From Shewanella atlantica (GTDB taxonomy: Bacteria > Pseudomonadota > Gammaproteobacteria > Enterobacterales > Shewanellaceae), in assembly GCF_003966265.1 (NCBI RefSeq), contig NZ_RXNV01000003.1, positions 372,001-436,000 on the forward strand: 64,000 nucleotides of DNA, read 5' to 3'. The notes under the pieces are model-generated. The model saw nothing but the letters and a program-made list of their open reading frames with translations. It was not told the origin of the DNA and did no database searches. Within the stretch, counting starts at the first letter, position 1; each line of letters starts with the position of its first letter. The position numbers were made by a program, and so were the translations under genes. Of this stretch, positions 35,535 through 44,308 are shown one piece after another.

Positions 35535-35570
35535 CTCAGGCTTTTAACTCAAGCTTTTAACTTAAGCTAT

Positions 35571-35604
35571 CGGCATAGAAACTGAGGTTTCTATGCCGCT
35601 CTTT
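35571..35604 (+). terminator. Probable terminator of metY
   Basis: CGGCATAGAAAC (35571-35582) pairs with GTTTCTATGCCG (35587-35598) around TGAG, followed by CTCTTT. It lies about 35 bases after the metY stop. Confidence 0.75.
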
Positions 35605-35816
35605 GATTCCGGCATTTATCGCCTTTAGCACTTGGCCAGCAGCCAGCGCTGCTTGTTGTATAACCCTCCCTCTTCTCAGATATAGATGAATAACGCATAA
35701 CCTACAGGGTAAATAGTCAAAAATAGCCTTTTAAAGCAGAAGCTAAGCCCTTAGCAGCCTCCAATAAAACAGCTATAGTTTATTAATGGGGGTCGATCTC
35801 AAAGGACAGTTGCAAG

Positions 35817-37769
35817 ATGATAAATAAGGCTGCGGAGCGGCATTTACAAGACGAATACCTGCTGAGTGACATACCGGTCGCTACCGCCGAGATATGCGTG
35901 CCAGATAATATATTTAATAGCTGGCAACAGACACTGGATCTGATCTCTGAGATTGTAGATACCCCAGCCGTGCTCATAATGCGAATACATAAGAATGACA
36001 ATAAGATGGAGGTATTTGCCAGCAGCAAGAGTACCGGAAACCCCTATCATCGCTACGACAACGATAATTTAGGCAACGGCCTCTACTGCGAAACGGTCAT
36101 CGCACAGAACGCTGAGCTGCATATTCCCAATGCACTGAAAGACAGCGACTGGGATCATAATCCGGACCTGAAACTCGGCATGATAGCCTACTGTGGCTTG
36201 CCTCTACTCTGGCCCGATAACACCCCCTTCGGCACCATATGCATGCTCGACAATAAGGAGCACAACTACAGCCAAAAATTCAGGCACCTGTTAGCCCGAT
36301 TTCAAGAAGCGGTTGTCACCAACCTTGCCACCTTATACCAGCAGGAAAAGCTGCGGCATCTGAATCAAACTCTGGAAACGCGAGTGCAACTCAGAACCCA
36401 TGAACTGGCAGACCTCAGCACAAAGCTTATCAAGGAGATTGAGAGCAGAACCTCGGCAGAATTTAGCCTAGAATACTCAAAAACCTATGATGAACTCACG
36501 GGACTCCCTATGCGTTCCGGCTTGATCGACTCGCTTACTCAGATGCTTAAACAGAGCAAAGCGACTGAAACTGTCACAGTACTCTATTTCGGTCTGCGTA
36601 AATTCAAATCGATTAACGACAGTTATGGTTACCTCATCGGCGATCAGGTTCTTTCTCAATTTAGTCAAAGATTAAAACAGTACTTAGATAAAAATACCTT
36701 AATCGCCCGCATTGCCGGCTCTGAATTTGTCATCGCCCGCTCCCATAAAGAAACCGCGAGCAACGATCTGGAGCTGATAACAAAAATATTAGACTGCTGT
36801 AACGCCCCTTTCTCTCTTGCAGGGTTCACCATTACGATTCCCTCCTGTATGGGGGTTGCTCAGTTTCCGACCGATGCCAGAACGGCAGAGGAGTTGCTAC
36901 AAAAATCCAGCGCGGCGATGAGCATAAGTAAAAACGAGGGAGCCAGTTATAGCTTTTTCAATCAAGATACTCAGTCCTGCATTGAACAGCGCTATCAACT
37001 GGAGAGTCACCTGGTCGATGCGCTCAATAATCGAGAGCTATACCTGAACTATCAACCTTTAGTCTGCTTAAAAACACATAAAATCCTCGGCGCAGAGGCT
37101 CTGCTGAGATGGCATAATCCGGTCTTGGGGCAGGTACCACCGGACAAATTTATTAACCTAGCCGAACATAATGGTCAGATCATCGAGATAGGTAACTTCG
37201 TACTCCATAGTGCACTTGCGCAGGCTGCTCAGTGGCAAGCCTTACAGCAAAGCGAGTTTAGAATAGCCATCAACATATCACCACTGCAATTCAGGACGCC
37301 CAACTTTGCCGAACATATTGCCGATCTGCTCACTCTGTACCAATTACCCACCACCTCATTAGAACTCGAGATCACCGAGGGTATCTTGTTACAGGATGAA
37401 CACTTAGCTCATGACTCGATAAAAAAGTTACAAGCACAGGGAATACGTATTTCCCTCGATGATTTCGGTACCGGGTACTCCTCACTAAGCTATCTGCAGA
37501 AATACTCATTTAATACCCTGAAGATTGACCGCTGCTTCATTACCAATCTGGAGAAGAATGAGCAGGACAGAGAGCTCACCCGCGCCATTATCGCCATGGG
37601 TAAGAAGCTTAATCTGCATGTGATCGCCGAAGGGGTTGAGACACAAGAGCAAGATAGTTTTATCCGCAGTGAAGACTGTGATTATGGTCAAGGCTATCTC
37701 TACGGCAAACCGACCAGTGCCGAAGAGTTTGAAACCAACTATCTGACGGACTTATATTCATTCCAATAA
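35817..37769 (+). CDS. GAF-GGDEF-EAL protein, probable c-di-GMP phosphodiesterase
   Basis: 650 residues, no TM helices. GAF domain ~20-175 (YCETVIAQNAELHIPNALKD, GLPLLWPDNTPFGTICMLD), a coiled linker ~175-220, GGDEF ~225-385 with the signature changed to AGSEF, so cyclase activity is unlikely, and EAL ~395-645 intact: GAEALLRWHNP, NISPLQF, EITEGILL, SLDDFGTGYSSLSYL, IAEGVETQEQ. The soluble enzyme should cleave c-di-GMP to pGpG, with the GAF domain sensing an unknown cytosolic signal and the degenerate GGDEF perhaps binding GTP as an effector. Monocistronic. Confidence 0.92.
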   Translation: MINKAAERHLQDEYLLSDIPVATAEICVPDNIFNSWQQTLDLISEIVDTPAVLIMRIHKNDNKMEVFASSKSTGNPYHRYDNDNLGNGLYCETVIAQNAELHIPNALKDSDWDHNPDLKLGMIAYCGLPLLWPDNTPFGTICMLDNKEHNYSQKFRHLLARFQEAVVTNLATLYQQEKLRHLNQTLETRVQLRTHELADLSTKLIKEIESRTSAEFSLEYSKTYDELTGLPMRSGLIDSLTQMLKQSKATETVTVLYFGLRKFKSINDSYGYLIGDQVLSQFSQRLKQYLDKNTLIARIAGSEFVIARSHKETASNDLELITKILDCCNAPFSLAGFTITIPSCMGVAQFPTDARTAEELLQKSSAAMSISKNEGASYSFFNQDTQSCIEQRYQLESHLVDALNNRELYLNYQPLVCLKTHKILGAEALLRWHNPVLGQVPPDKFINLAEHNGQIIEIGNFVLHSALAQAAQWQALQQSEFRIAINISPLQFRTPNFAEHIADLLTLYQLPTTSLELEITEGILLQDEHLAHDSIKKLQAQGIRISLDDFGTGYSSLSYLQKYSFNTLKIDRCFITNLEKNEQDRELTRAIIAMGKKLNLHVIAEGVETQEQDSFIRSEDCDYGQGYLYGKPTSAEEFETNYLTDLYSFQ

Positions 37770-37919
37770 TCGATTACGGATAAGCCGGGTAGCCATGCTG
37801 CAGAGCCTTATCCGAGAGACGAATCATGCCATATCAGCCTGTCAGGATCAGGCTGCGCAAATACCATATTTAGGTAACACGTCATGCAAGATACCAAGCC
37901 TGTGAGCCTTAACCGCAAT

Positions 37920-38684
37920 TCATTTGACCCGAGAGGCTTTTTTCTTCTGTGCCTGCTCATCCAACACCTGCATGCCTGATGTGATTGCCACCACAGCCTT
38001 AGAGTTAAACTCCCGCGCATACAAGGTATAGACAACAAACAGACTGGTCACGATAAACAGAGCCGGATGAAAAAACCAACTCAAGACCGCCATTGAAAAA
38101 TAGTAGGCCCTCAGACCATAGTTATATGAATGGGCCGCTTGATCTTGCACTACCGCCATCTGTTTTGCATAACAGCTAAGCCTCTCATCCCCGCCGCCCG
38201 TTGGGTCTATGGGTGCAGCTCCGACCATCACATTGAGAAAACCATATTGACGCATCGACCAGGTAAACTGGAAAAAGGCCATCACGAAGATAAAGGTCAA
38301 CAAACTTAATTTCAGCTGGATCAGGGCATCATTAGGGGCTGCCGTATAGGGGATTGAAGCGATAACAGCCTCCAAGCGTTCAACCTGGGCAAAAAGCGTT
38401 AGCACACCGGCAAGGACCAACATGGTCGTCGAGGCAAAGAAAGTAATATTGCGTTCAAGATTGGCCAGAAGTGCCGCCTCACCCACCCTCACCTCTCGGG
38501 TCATCAACTCGTTCATCCAATGAATTCGATGTTGATGTAAACAACGCGCGATACAGTTGGTCGTCTTGGCTTTACGACGTGCAAAGGAGGTGTAGCCGAC
38601 CCAACAACAGATAAAACAGACAAATGAGATAATATCCAACACAGTAAAAGCCATAACAATCCAGAAAAATTCGATACCAATCAC
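37920..38684 (-). CDS. DUF599 family inner-membrane protein
   Basis: 254 residues. Hydrophobic helices at ~8-32, ~72-100, ~112-135 and ~185-215. The DUF599 pattern is clear: WVGYTSFARRKAKTTNCIAR, the HRIHWMNELMTREVRVGEAAL stretch, NLERNITFFASTTMLVLAGVL and YNYGLRAYYFSMAVLSWFFHP. Function of the family is unknown. The C-terminus is basic (KKKASRVK) and cytosolic by charge. Convergent with the GGDEF-EAL gene; no strong terminator was recognised in the 150-bp gap. Confidence 0.85.
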   Translation of the reverse strand: MIGIEFFWIVMAFTVLDIISFVCFICCWVGYTSFARRKAKTTNCIARCLHQHRIHWMNELMTREVRVGEAALLANLERNITFFASTTMLVLAGVLTLFAQVERLEAVIASIPYTAAPNDALIQLKLSLLTFIFVMAFFQFTWSMRQYGFLNVMVGAAPIDPTGGGDERLSCYAKQMAVVQDQAAHSYNYGLRAYYFSMAVLSWFFHPALFIVTSLFVVYTLYAREFNSKAVVAITSGMQVLDEQAQKKKASRVK

Positions 38685-38828
38685 TATTAAAGCAGCTTTA
38701 ATGCTAGCTGACTAATAATCACCATTTACATGCCCGAACATTCATATTCGAATCATACATGTCAGATAATTTAATTCGACTTAACAACAGGAAGAACAAA
38801 AAGAATTAAGCGACATGCGTGATGATAA

Positions 38829-38842
38829 ATACCAATAGGTAT
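38829..38842. repeat. Solitary ATACCAATAGGTAT palindrome
   Basis: Resembles the tips of the MITE-like element at 21881-22242 (ATACCAATCGGTAT). It lies in the region between the DUF599 and S41 peptidase genes. Confidence 0.6.
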
Positions 38843-38937
38843 AAGTTGTGGTATAAAATATAAATACCACCAACAAACAGCCAACATGATTATCATTTTG
38901 TATCCATGTAAGGCATGAGTTTAATAAGGGAATATTT

Positions 38938-40518
38938 ATGACGTTACTCTCTGGAAAAACACTGACATTACTCCTCACCACAACCCTTTTCTCCTTAACG
39001 GGTTGTGGTGGCAGTAGCTCTGATTCGGGCGGTGATTCAGGCACATCGGGTGGCGGAAACTCAGGGACACCACAGTGGGTGTCGGGGGTATTTGCCCCCG
39101 ATAGTGAACTTGCCGGACAATGCACCAGTGACTCTGATCTAACTGAAAAACTCTGGTTAAGATCATGGAGCAACGACACCTACCTCTGGTATAACGAAAT
39201 TACCGATGTCGACCCGGCTCCTTTCTCAGTGCTCTCCTATTTCGAACAGTTAAAAACCCAGGAGCTGTCGGCTAGCGGTAATACCAAGGATAAGTTCCAC
39301 TTCTCTATGTCTACAAGCGAATGGGATCAGCTAAACCAGTCCGGCGCTTCAGTAGGCTATGGGGCTCATTTTTATTTGCAACAAGCCGACGGAACTCAGG
39401 ACAGAAAGATAACGGTGAGTTATACCGAGCCAAACTCTCCGGCAACGACGGCAAATCTGACCCGTGGCGCGGTGATCCTCGAAGTAGATGGCGTGAATGT
39501 TAAAGATGCGGCCGATAGCACCAGCATAGATACTCTCAACAATGGCCTATTTCCCAGTAGTGCAGGTCAACAAACGCGATTCACGGTGCAAGACTTAGAT
39601 TCAGCAACAAGTCGGGATATCACCTTAACGGCGCAGACTATTGTCTCTACCCCGGTTCAGAACACTACAACAATAGTAACGACCACGGGAAGAGTGGGTT
39701 ACCTGCAATTTAACTCACATATCGCCACCGCGGAGCGCGGCCTTTTCGATGCAATCAATACCCTTAGCGACGCGGGTGTTAATGATCTGGTGCTCGACCT
39801 CAGATATAACGGCGGCGGCCTGTTAGCCATGGCTGGTCAACTGGGTTATATGATCGCCGGCAATCAGGCAACCCAAGGTAAAATATTTGAACGCAGCACC
39901 TTCAATGACAAACACCCCAATACCGATCCCGTCACGGGCCAGGCTTTAACACCTATGCCCTTCTTTAGTGAGAGCCTTGGCTTTAATGCCTCCTTACTCG
40001 GAGCCGGTAAGTCCCTGCCAAGCCTGAATCTGTCTCGTCTGTTTGTTCTCACGACAGCCAATACCTGCTCAGCCAGCGAAGCGCTGATGAACGGCTTGCG
40101 TGGCATCGATATTGAAGTTATCCAGATAGGGGATACCACTTGCGGCAAGCCTTATGGCTTCTACCCGACACCGAACTGTGGCACCACATTCTTTACCGTA
40201 CAGTTTAAAGGCGAGAACGATAAAGGCTTCGGCGACTATTCCGATGGTTTCGTCCCAAGCGTCAATCCGACTCTGGAAAGTGAAATCCCCGGATGTAGCC
40301 TGAGCGATGACTTCAACCATGCCTTAGGCGATACCGATGAGCGATTGCTTAATGCCGCTCTTTACTATCGCGCTAACGACCGATGTCCAACGCTTCTGAG
40401 CAAGGCGGCTAAAGCAAAACCAAGAACTCAGTTCATCGATACCGGTTTCATTTTGGAAGATACCCGAAGCCAGAATGTGCTGCTGAATAACCGTATTTTA
40501 ACTCAAAGCTCGCAGTAA
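38938..40518 (+). CDS. S41 family (C-terminal processing type) peptidase lipoprotein
   Basis: 526 residues. Lipobox SLTGC with Cys23, then a Gly/Ser linker and a helical cap (LWLRSWSNDTYLWYNEI). A PDZ-like segment lies at ~145-215 (PNSPATTANLTRGAVILEVDG), followed by the S41 core: VGYLQFNSH, DLVLDLRYNGGGLLAMAGQLGYMI and TTANTCSASEALMNGL, where Ser is the likely nucleophile, with the Lys region downstream. The exported enzyme is expected to degrade or process periplasmic or extracellular proteins. TAAGGGA precedes the ATG. The next gene begins 23 bases downstream on the same strand and is probably cotranscribed. Confidence 0.88.
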   Translation: MTLLSGKTLTLLLTTTLFSLTGCGGSSSDSGGDSGTSGGGNSGTPQWVSGVFAPDSELAGQCTSDSDLTEKLWLRSWSNDTYLWYNEITDVDPAPFSVLSYFEQLKTQELSASGNTKDKFHFSMSTSEWDQLNQSGASVGYGAHFYLQQADGTQDRKITVSYTEPNSPATTANLTRGAVILEVDGVNVKDAADSTSIDTLNNGLFPSSAGQQTRFTVQDLDSATSRDITLTAQTIVSTPVQNTTTIVTTTGRVGYLQFNSHIATAERGLFDAINTLSDAGVNDLVLDLRYNGGGLLAMAGQLGYMIAGNQATQGKIFERSTFNDKHPNTDPVTGQALTPMPFFSESLGFNASLLGAGKSLPSLNLSRLFVLTTANTCSASEALMNGLRGIDIEVIQIGDTTCGKPYGFYPTPNCGTTFFTVQFKGENDKGFGDYSDGFVPSVNPTLESEIPGCSLSDDFNHALGDTDERLLNAALYYRANDRCPTLLSKAAKAKPRTQFIDTGFILEDTRSQNVLLNNRILTQSSQ

Positions 40519-40541
40519 CCGAGCCAATAGTAGAGGTTGAG

Positions 40542-40922
40542 ATGAAAATTCACCACTTACCAGGATTGCTACTCTTGCTCGCCGGCTGCTCGCTACAAGC
40601 TCAGGACCTGCGGGTTAGTGAGGCTAGCCCTGCGCTGCTGAGCAATAGTTCGACCGAGAGTATCGCGGAACTCCAGGAAGCGATAGCCAGCCTATTGAAG
40701 GTTGAAGAGGTACTGATTGCAGATGACGCATTTACGCAAAGCAGCCGCTTATCGCTCAGTCGTGCCCCTCATACCGATCCCAATGGTCAGCTGATCATGG
40801 GACGAAACTTTGAGATGCCCGATATGGTTCAGCTTTTAATTCAGGGCAAGCAGTGCTTTGTCTATCACGAAGATAGTGACCAAAATCGTCCCTTACCGCT
40901 ATCGAAATGCATAGCTGAGTAG
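40542..40922 (+). CDS. Small lipoprotein of unknown function
   Basis: 126 residues with lipoprotein signal (LLLLLAGCSLQ, Cys16). The mature part is mostly helical in the middle (SIAELQEAIASLLKVEEVLI) and ends with two cysteines (GKQCFVYHE, LSKCIAE) that could form a disulfide. No family recognised. It directly follows the S41 peptidase gene and is followed by a terminator, so the two form an operon; a role as an accessory or inhibitor of the peptidase is possible but speculative. Confidence 0.7.
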   Translation: MKIHHLPGLLLLLAGCSLQAQDLRVSEASPALLSNSSTESIAELQEAIASLLKVEEVLIADDAFTQSSRLSLSRAPHTDPNGQLIMGRNFEMPDMVQLLIQGKQCFVYHEDSDQNRPLPLSKCIAE

Positions 40923-40948
40923 TTAATCAATAATAGTTAATCGATCAT

Positions 40949-40978
40949 ACAGGCCGTAACCTATTACGGCCTGTTTTT
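40949..40978 (+). terminator. Rho-independent terminator
   Basis: Perfect 11-bp stem ACAGGCCGTAA / TTACGGCCTGT with loop CCTA and a T5 tail, 27 bases after the small lipoprotein gene. Confidence 0.9.
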
Positions 40979-41165
40979 GCCTCTTCCAAGACTCATGGCA
41001 CCTAATCATTTCACCGCTTATTTTCGGTAAAAAGCCCCTTTCTCCTAAAAAATATTCTTAAAGATATTCGCGACTTGAATTGAAAACAATGTAACAAAAC
41101 GCTTCAAACCTGCGCCTCTGCTAGACTTAAGGTAACTATCGGCCGCTTAAATAAGGGGAACGGTA

Positions 41166-44156
41166 ATGGATTACAGAGCTAACATCATAAGGGTCGCGCT
41201 ACTAAGCCTATCCTTATCTGCAGCAGGTTTATCAGGATCAGATGCCACTGCTGCTAACCCAACGACGAACACCAATACCATTTCTGATGCTACTTCTAAT
41301 CCCGGCGCTCAGCACCGAGCCTTCCCTGACGTCAACCTCCCCGAACCCGCCAATGGCGAACACGCCATCGGGCTTTTAGGCGATAAGCTGCCGGATGTCG
41401 CGGCGGCATATGAAATGACAACTTCAGAGTTTGCCAAACTGATCAGAACCGATAAGACGGTATGGTTAGATCGCAGAGCTCATATCTTCTACGTAGAAGT
41501 TGAAGCACCAACAGAGCTCGCCGAATCCGATCCTGGTGGCGAAATCCAAACTGCACTCAATGAAGCCGAGACCTTTAGTCTCAATAGCCGCCCTGGTGCA
41601 CCGCGAACCATATTTCTCGATTTCGACGGTCACACAACCACAGGTACCGCCTGGAATAACTCCTATAATGTCAGCAATATTTACTCTCCTGCCTATAACA
41701 CAGATGGTACTTCGGCCTCTTTCACTCAACTCGAACTCGATAGAATTTATCTGATGTGGCAACAGGTAGCCGAAGACTTTGCCCCCTTTAATGTTAATGT
41801 GACGACTCAGGAACCCTCACCAGACAAGATAACGAGAACCACCTCTTCCGATCAGACATTCGGAACTCGGGTTATTATCACGCAAGATAACTTCGCCAAT
41901 TGCGGCTGCGGCGGTTTCGCCTATTTAAGGATATTCGACGATTACGGCAGTAATGGCGATTATTACAAACCCGCCTTCGTATTTAACTCTAGCGTTGTGG
42001 GCGCAGGGGAAGCGATCACCCATGAGTCCGGCCATAACCTTGGGCTTAGCCACGACGGACAGAGTGGTGGCACCAACTACTACCAGGGACATGGATCCGG
42101 TGCCACTGGCTGGGCCCCCATAATGGGAGTGGGCTACTACCGCTCTTTGGTGCAATGGAGTAAGGGGGAATACCCTCAGGCGAACCAGCAACAAGATGAT
42201 ATTCAAGTCATTCAGAATTATGGCGCACCTTTGATGCTAGATGACCATGGCGATAGTATCGCTAATGCATCTGAGTTAATTGAATCTCCCAATGGCGACA
42301 CGACCATACTCGAAGGCAGTGGTCTGATACGCCGCCGGGATGATATGGACATGTTCAGCTTCACTGCCGGCGCGGGAAGTTTCACTCTGAATATCTCGCC
42401 ATCCGCTGTAAGCCCGAACCTGGATATTCTGGCTCAGCTCTATAACAGTTCAGGCACTCTGATAGCCAGCAATAACCCCAGCTCTTCACTGCCCGCGGCG
42501 ATCAGCGGCAGTTTCGCCAATGGCGGTGAATATTACCTGAAGGTGGATGGCACAGGTAAAGGCGATCTCTCTACCGGTTACAGTGATTACGGCAGCATAG
42601 GCTGGTATGCCATCAATGGTAGCGTGCAAAATGACGGCAATTTAGAATCCCCGACCGCCGTCGCCGTCTCAGTTGGTTATGTTCCGGGATATGCACCAAT
42701 CACCGCGTTCTTCAATGGTTCAGCCTCCACCGATGATATCGGGATCACCGACTATAGCTGGAATTTCGGCGACGGGGGAGTGGGTAGTGGAGTCAGTCCG
42801 TCTCATGAGTATCAGGCTCCGGGCGTATATAATGTCACTCTGACCGTTACCGATACCGACAACCTCACGGACTCAGACACGCTGGCCATCTCTGTGGTTA
42901 ACCGCTCGCCGATTGCACTCGCCAACGCCGACAGCTACTCAGGCACCGCCCCCCATAGCGTTCAATTTGATAGTACGGGCTCAAAAGATCAGGATGATTT
43001 GGGCACCATTACCTATGCCTGGCTATTCGGCGACGGCAACGGCTCAACTTCCGCCAATCCGAGTCATCTCTATGCGGCTCAAGGTACATATTCTCCAAGT
43101 CTGACCGTCACCGATAACTTAGGCGCCGAGGATAGCGTCACACTGTCGGATATCAGTATCTCGCCACCGGCTTATCTGGACCAATATGCACAAGGCGAAA
43201 TATTCGGTGCGGGTTCGGTCGGGGGAAATTATACAGATACCTTCGATAACAGCTCGGCTCAGACAATTAGGGAGCGGGAGTCCGGCGGCAGAAAAAGCAG
43301 CCGTTATAGCTATCTTCAACATACCTGGTTATTCAATGTCACACCGGGTAACACAGTAACACTGCATCTCAATGCCTGGATGACAAACTCTTCAGACAGC
43401 GATGAGATGCGCTTCTCCTACTCAGTAAATGGCGGAGCCTATACCGAATTTACATCGATTCAGAATAGTGTCGATATGGGACTCGCATCTTTCTTGATGC
43501 CTCAGACGACCGGTGGCGATGTACGTATTCGCGTCGAAGACACAGACCACACCCCGGGACGCCGAGGTTTAGATACCGTCTATATCCGGCAGCTCTATGT
43601 CAGTAGTGAAACTCTGCTCGGCGGTGATGTACCTGAATCGCCAACCCTGCAGAGTGCGATACCGATATCATCGAGTCAGATAGATATAGGCTGGAGTGAT
43701 GCCTCAGACGATGAGTCTGGCTTTAATGTCGAGCGCTCTGACGATGAAATCAACTGGAGTTCAATTGGATCGGTAGGAGCCAATGTCACCCAATTCAGCG
43801 ATAGCGGATTATCGGCTGATACCACCTATAACTACCGCGTCACTGCATTTAACGGTTATGGCAGTTCGCTTGAGTCTAATGCCATTTCGGCCACAACCGA
43901 AGCTGCAAGCCCCATTAACCTCACCGCCACTGGCAGGAAGGTTAAGGGAATTAAACATATCGACCTGCAGTGGTATCAATACCCAGATGTCGATATCTAC
44001 TTCGATAACGATGATGCTATCTTTGCCAGCGGAGGAAGTGGTGAACCCTATAGTTACGATTTTGATACCGGACTAAAAGGCGGTGCCACTCATACGATTC
44101 AGGTGTGTAACGCCGGCGGCGGAGACTGCTCGGAGGTGGTGACTGTGATCTTTTAA
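41166..44156 (+). CDS. Secreted metzincin-type zinc metallopeptidase with PKD and FN3 domains
   Basis: 996 residues. Signal peptide ~1-28; propeptide-like region to ~135; catalytic domain ~140-360 beginning RTIFLDFDGHTTTG, with HESGHNLGLSHD (H286, H290, H296) and a Met-turn IMGVGYY. Then a pre-peptidase C-terminal-like beta domain (~370-475), two PKD domains (~495-575, ITDYSWNFGDGGVGSG; ~585-665, ITYAWLFGDGNGS), a beta-sandwich (~670-815), one fibronectin III domain (~825-910) and a final ~80-residue domain (INLTATGRKVKGIKHIDLQW) that resembles the C-terminus of the neighbouring subtilase. It should be secreted and digest extracellular protein; the PKD/FN3 region probably binds polymeric substrate. 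Confidence 0.88.
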   Translation: MDYRANIIRVALLSLSLSAAGLSGSDATAANPTTNTNTISDATSNPGAQHRAFPDVNLPEPANGEHAIGLLGDKLPDVAAAYEMTTSEFAKLIRTDKTVWLDRRAHIFYVEVEAPTELAESDPGGEIQTALNEAETFSLNSRPGAPRTIFLDFDGHTTTGTAWNNSYNVSNIYSPAYNTDGTSASFTQLELDRIYLMWQQVAEDFAPFNVNVTTQEPSPDKITRTTSSDQTFGTRVIITQDNFANCGCGGFAYLRIFDDYGSNGDYYKPAFVFNSSVVGAGEAITHESGHNLGLSHDGQSGGTNYYQGHGSGATGWAPIMGVGYYRSLVQWSKGEYPQANQQQDDIQVIQNYGAPLMLDDHGDSIANASELIESPNGDTTILEGSGLIRRRDDMDMFSFTAGAGSFTLNISPSAVSPNLDILAQLYNSSGTLIASNNPSSSLPAAISGSFANGGEYYLKVDGTGKGDLSTGYSDYGSIGWYAINGSVQNDGNLESPTAVAVSVGYVPGYAPITAFFNGSASTDDIGITDYSWNFGDGGVGSGVSPSHEYQAPGVYNVTLTVTDTDNLTDSDTLAISVVNRSPIALANADSYSGTAPHSVQFDSTGSKDQDDLGTITYAWLFGDGNGSTSANPSHLYAAQGTYSPSLTVTDNLGAEDSVTLSDISISPPAYLDQYAQGEIFGAGSVGGNYTDTFDNSSAQTIRERESGGRKSSRYSYLQHTWLFNVTPGNTVTLHLNAWMTNSSDSDEMRFSYSVNGGAYTEFTSIQNSVDMGLASFLMPQTTGGDVRIRVEDTDHTPGRRGLDTVYIRQLYVSSETLLGGDVPESPTLQSAIPISSSQIDIGWSDASDDESGFNVERSDDEINWSSIGSVGANVTQFSDSGLSADTTYNYRVTAFNGYGSSLESNAISATTEAASPINLTATGRKVKGIKHIDLQWYQYPDVDIYFDNDDAIFASGGSGEPYSYDFDTGLKGGATHTIQVCNAGGGDCSEVVTVIF

Positions 44157-44211
44157 AATCACGGTTCTCTTGGAACCTGCAACAGATGGTTACACCACGC
44201 ACTCTTGTCAT

Positions 44212-44246
44212 AATAAAAAACCGCAGCGAAAGCTGCGGTTTTATTT
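44212..44246. terminator. Bidirectional Rho-independent terminator
   Basis: 9-bp stem AACCGCAGC / GCTGCGGTT with GAAA loop, A6 upstream and TTTATTTT downstream. It lies between the convergent metallopeptidase and subtilase genes. Confidence 0.92.
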
Positions 44247-44308
44247 TGCTTTAATTAAGTTCAGTAGCTTCGAGTACGGTTCAATACAGTATCGAGGCGA
44301 CTAATTAA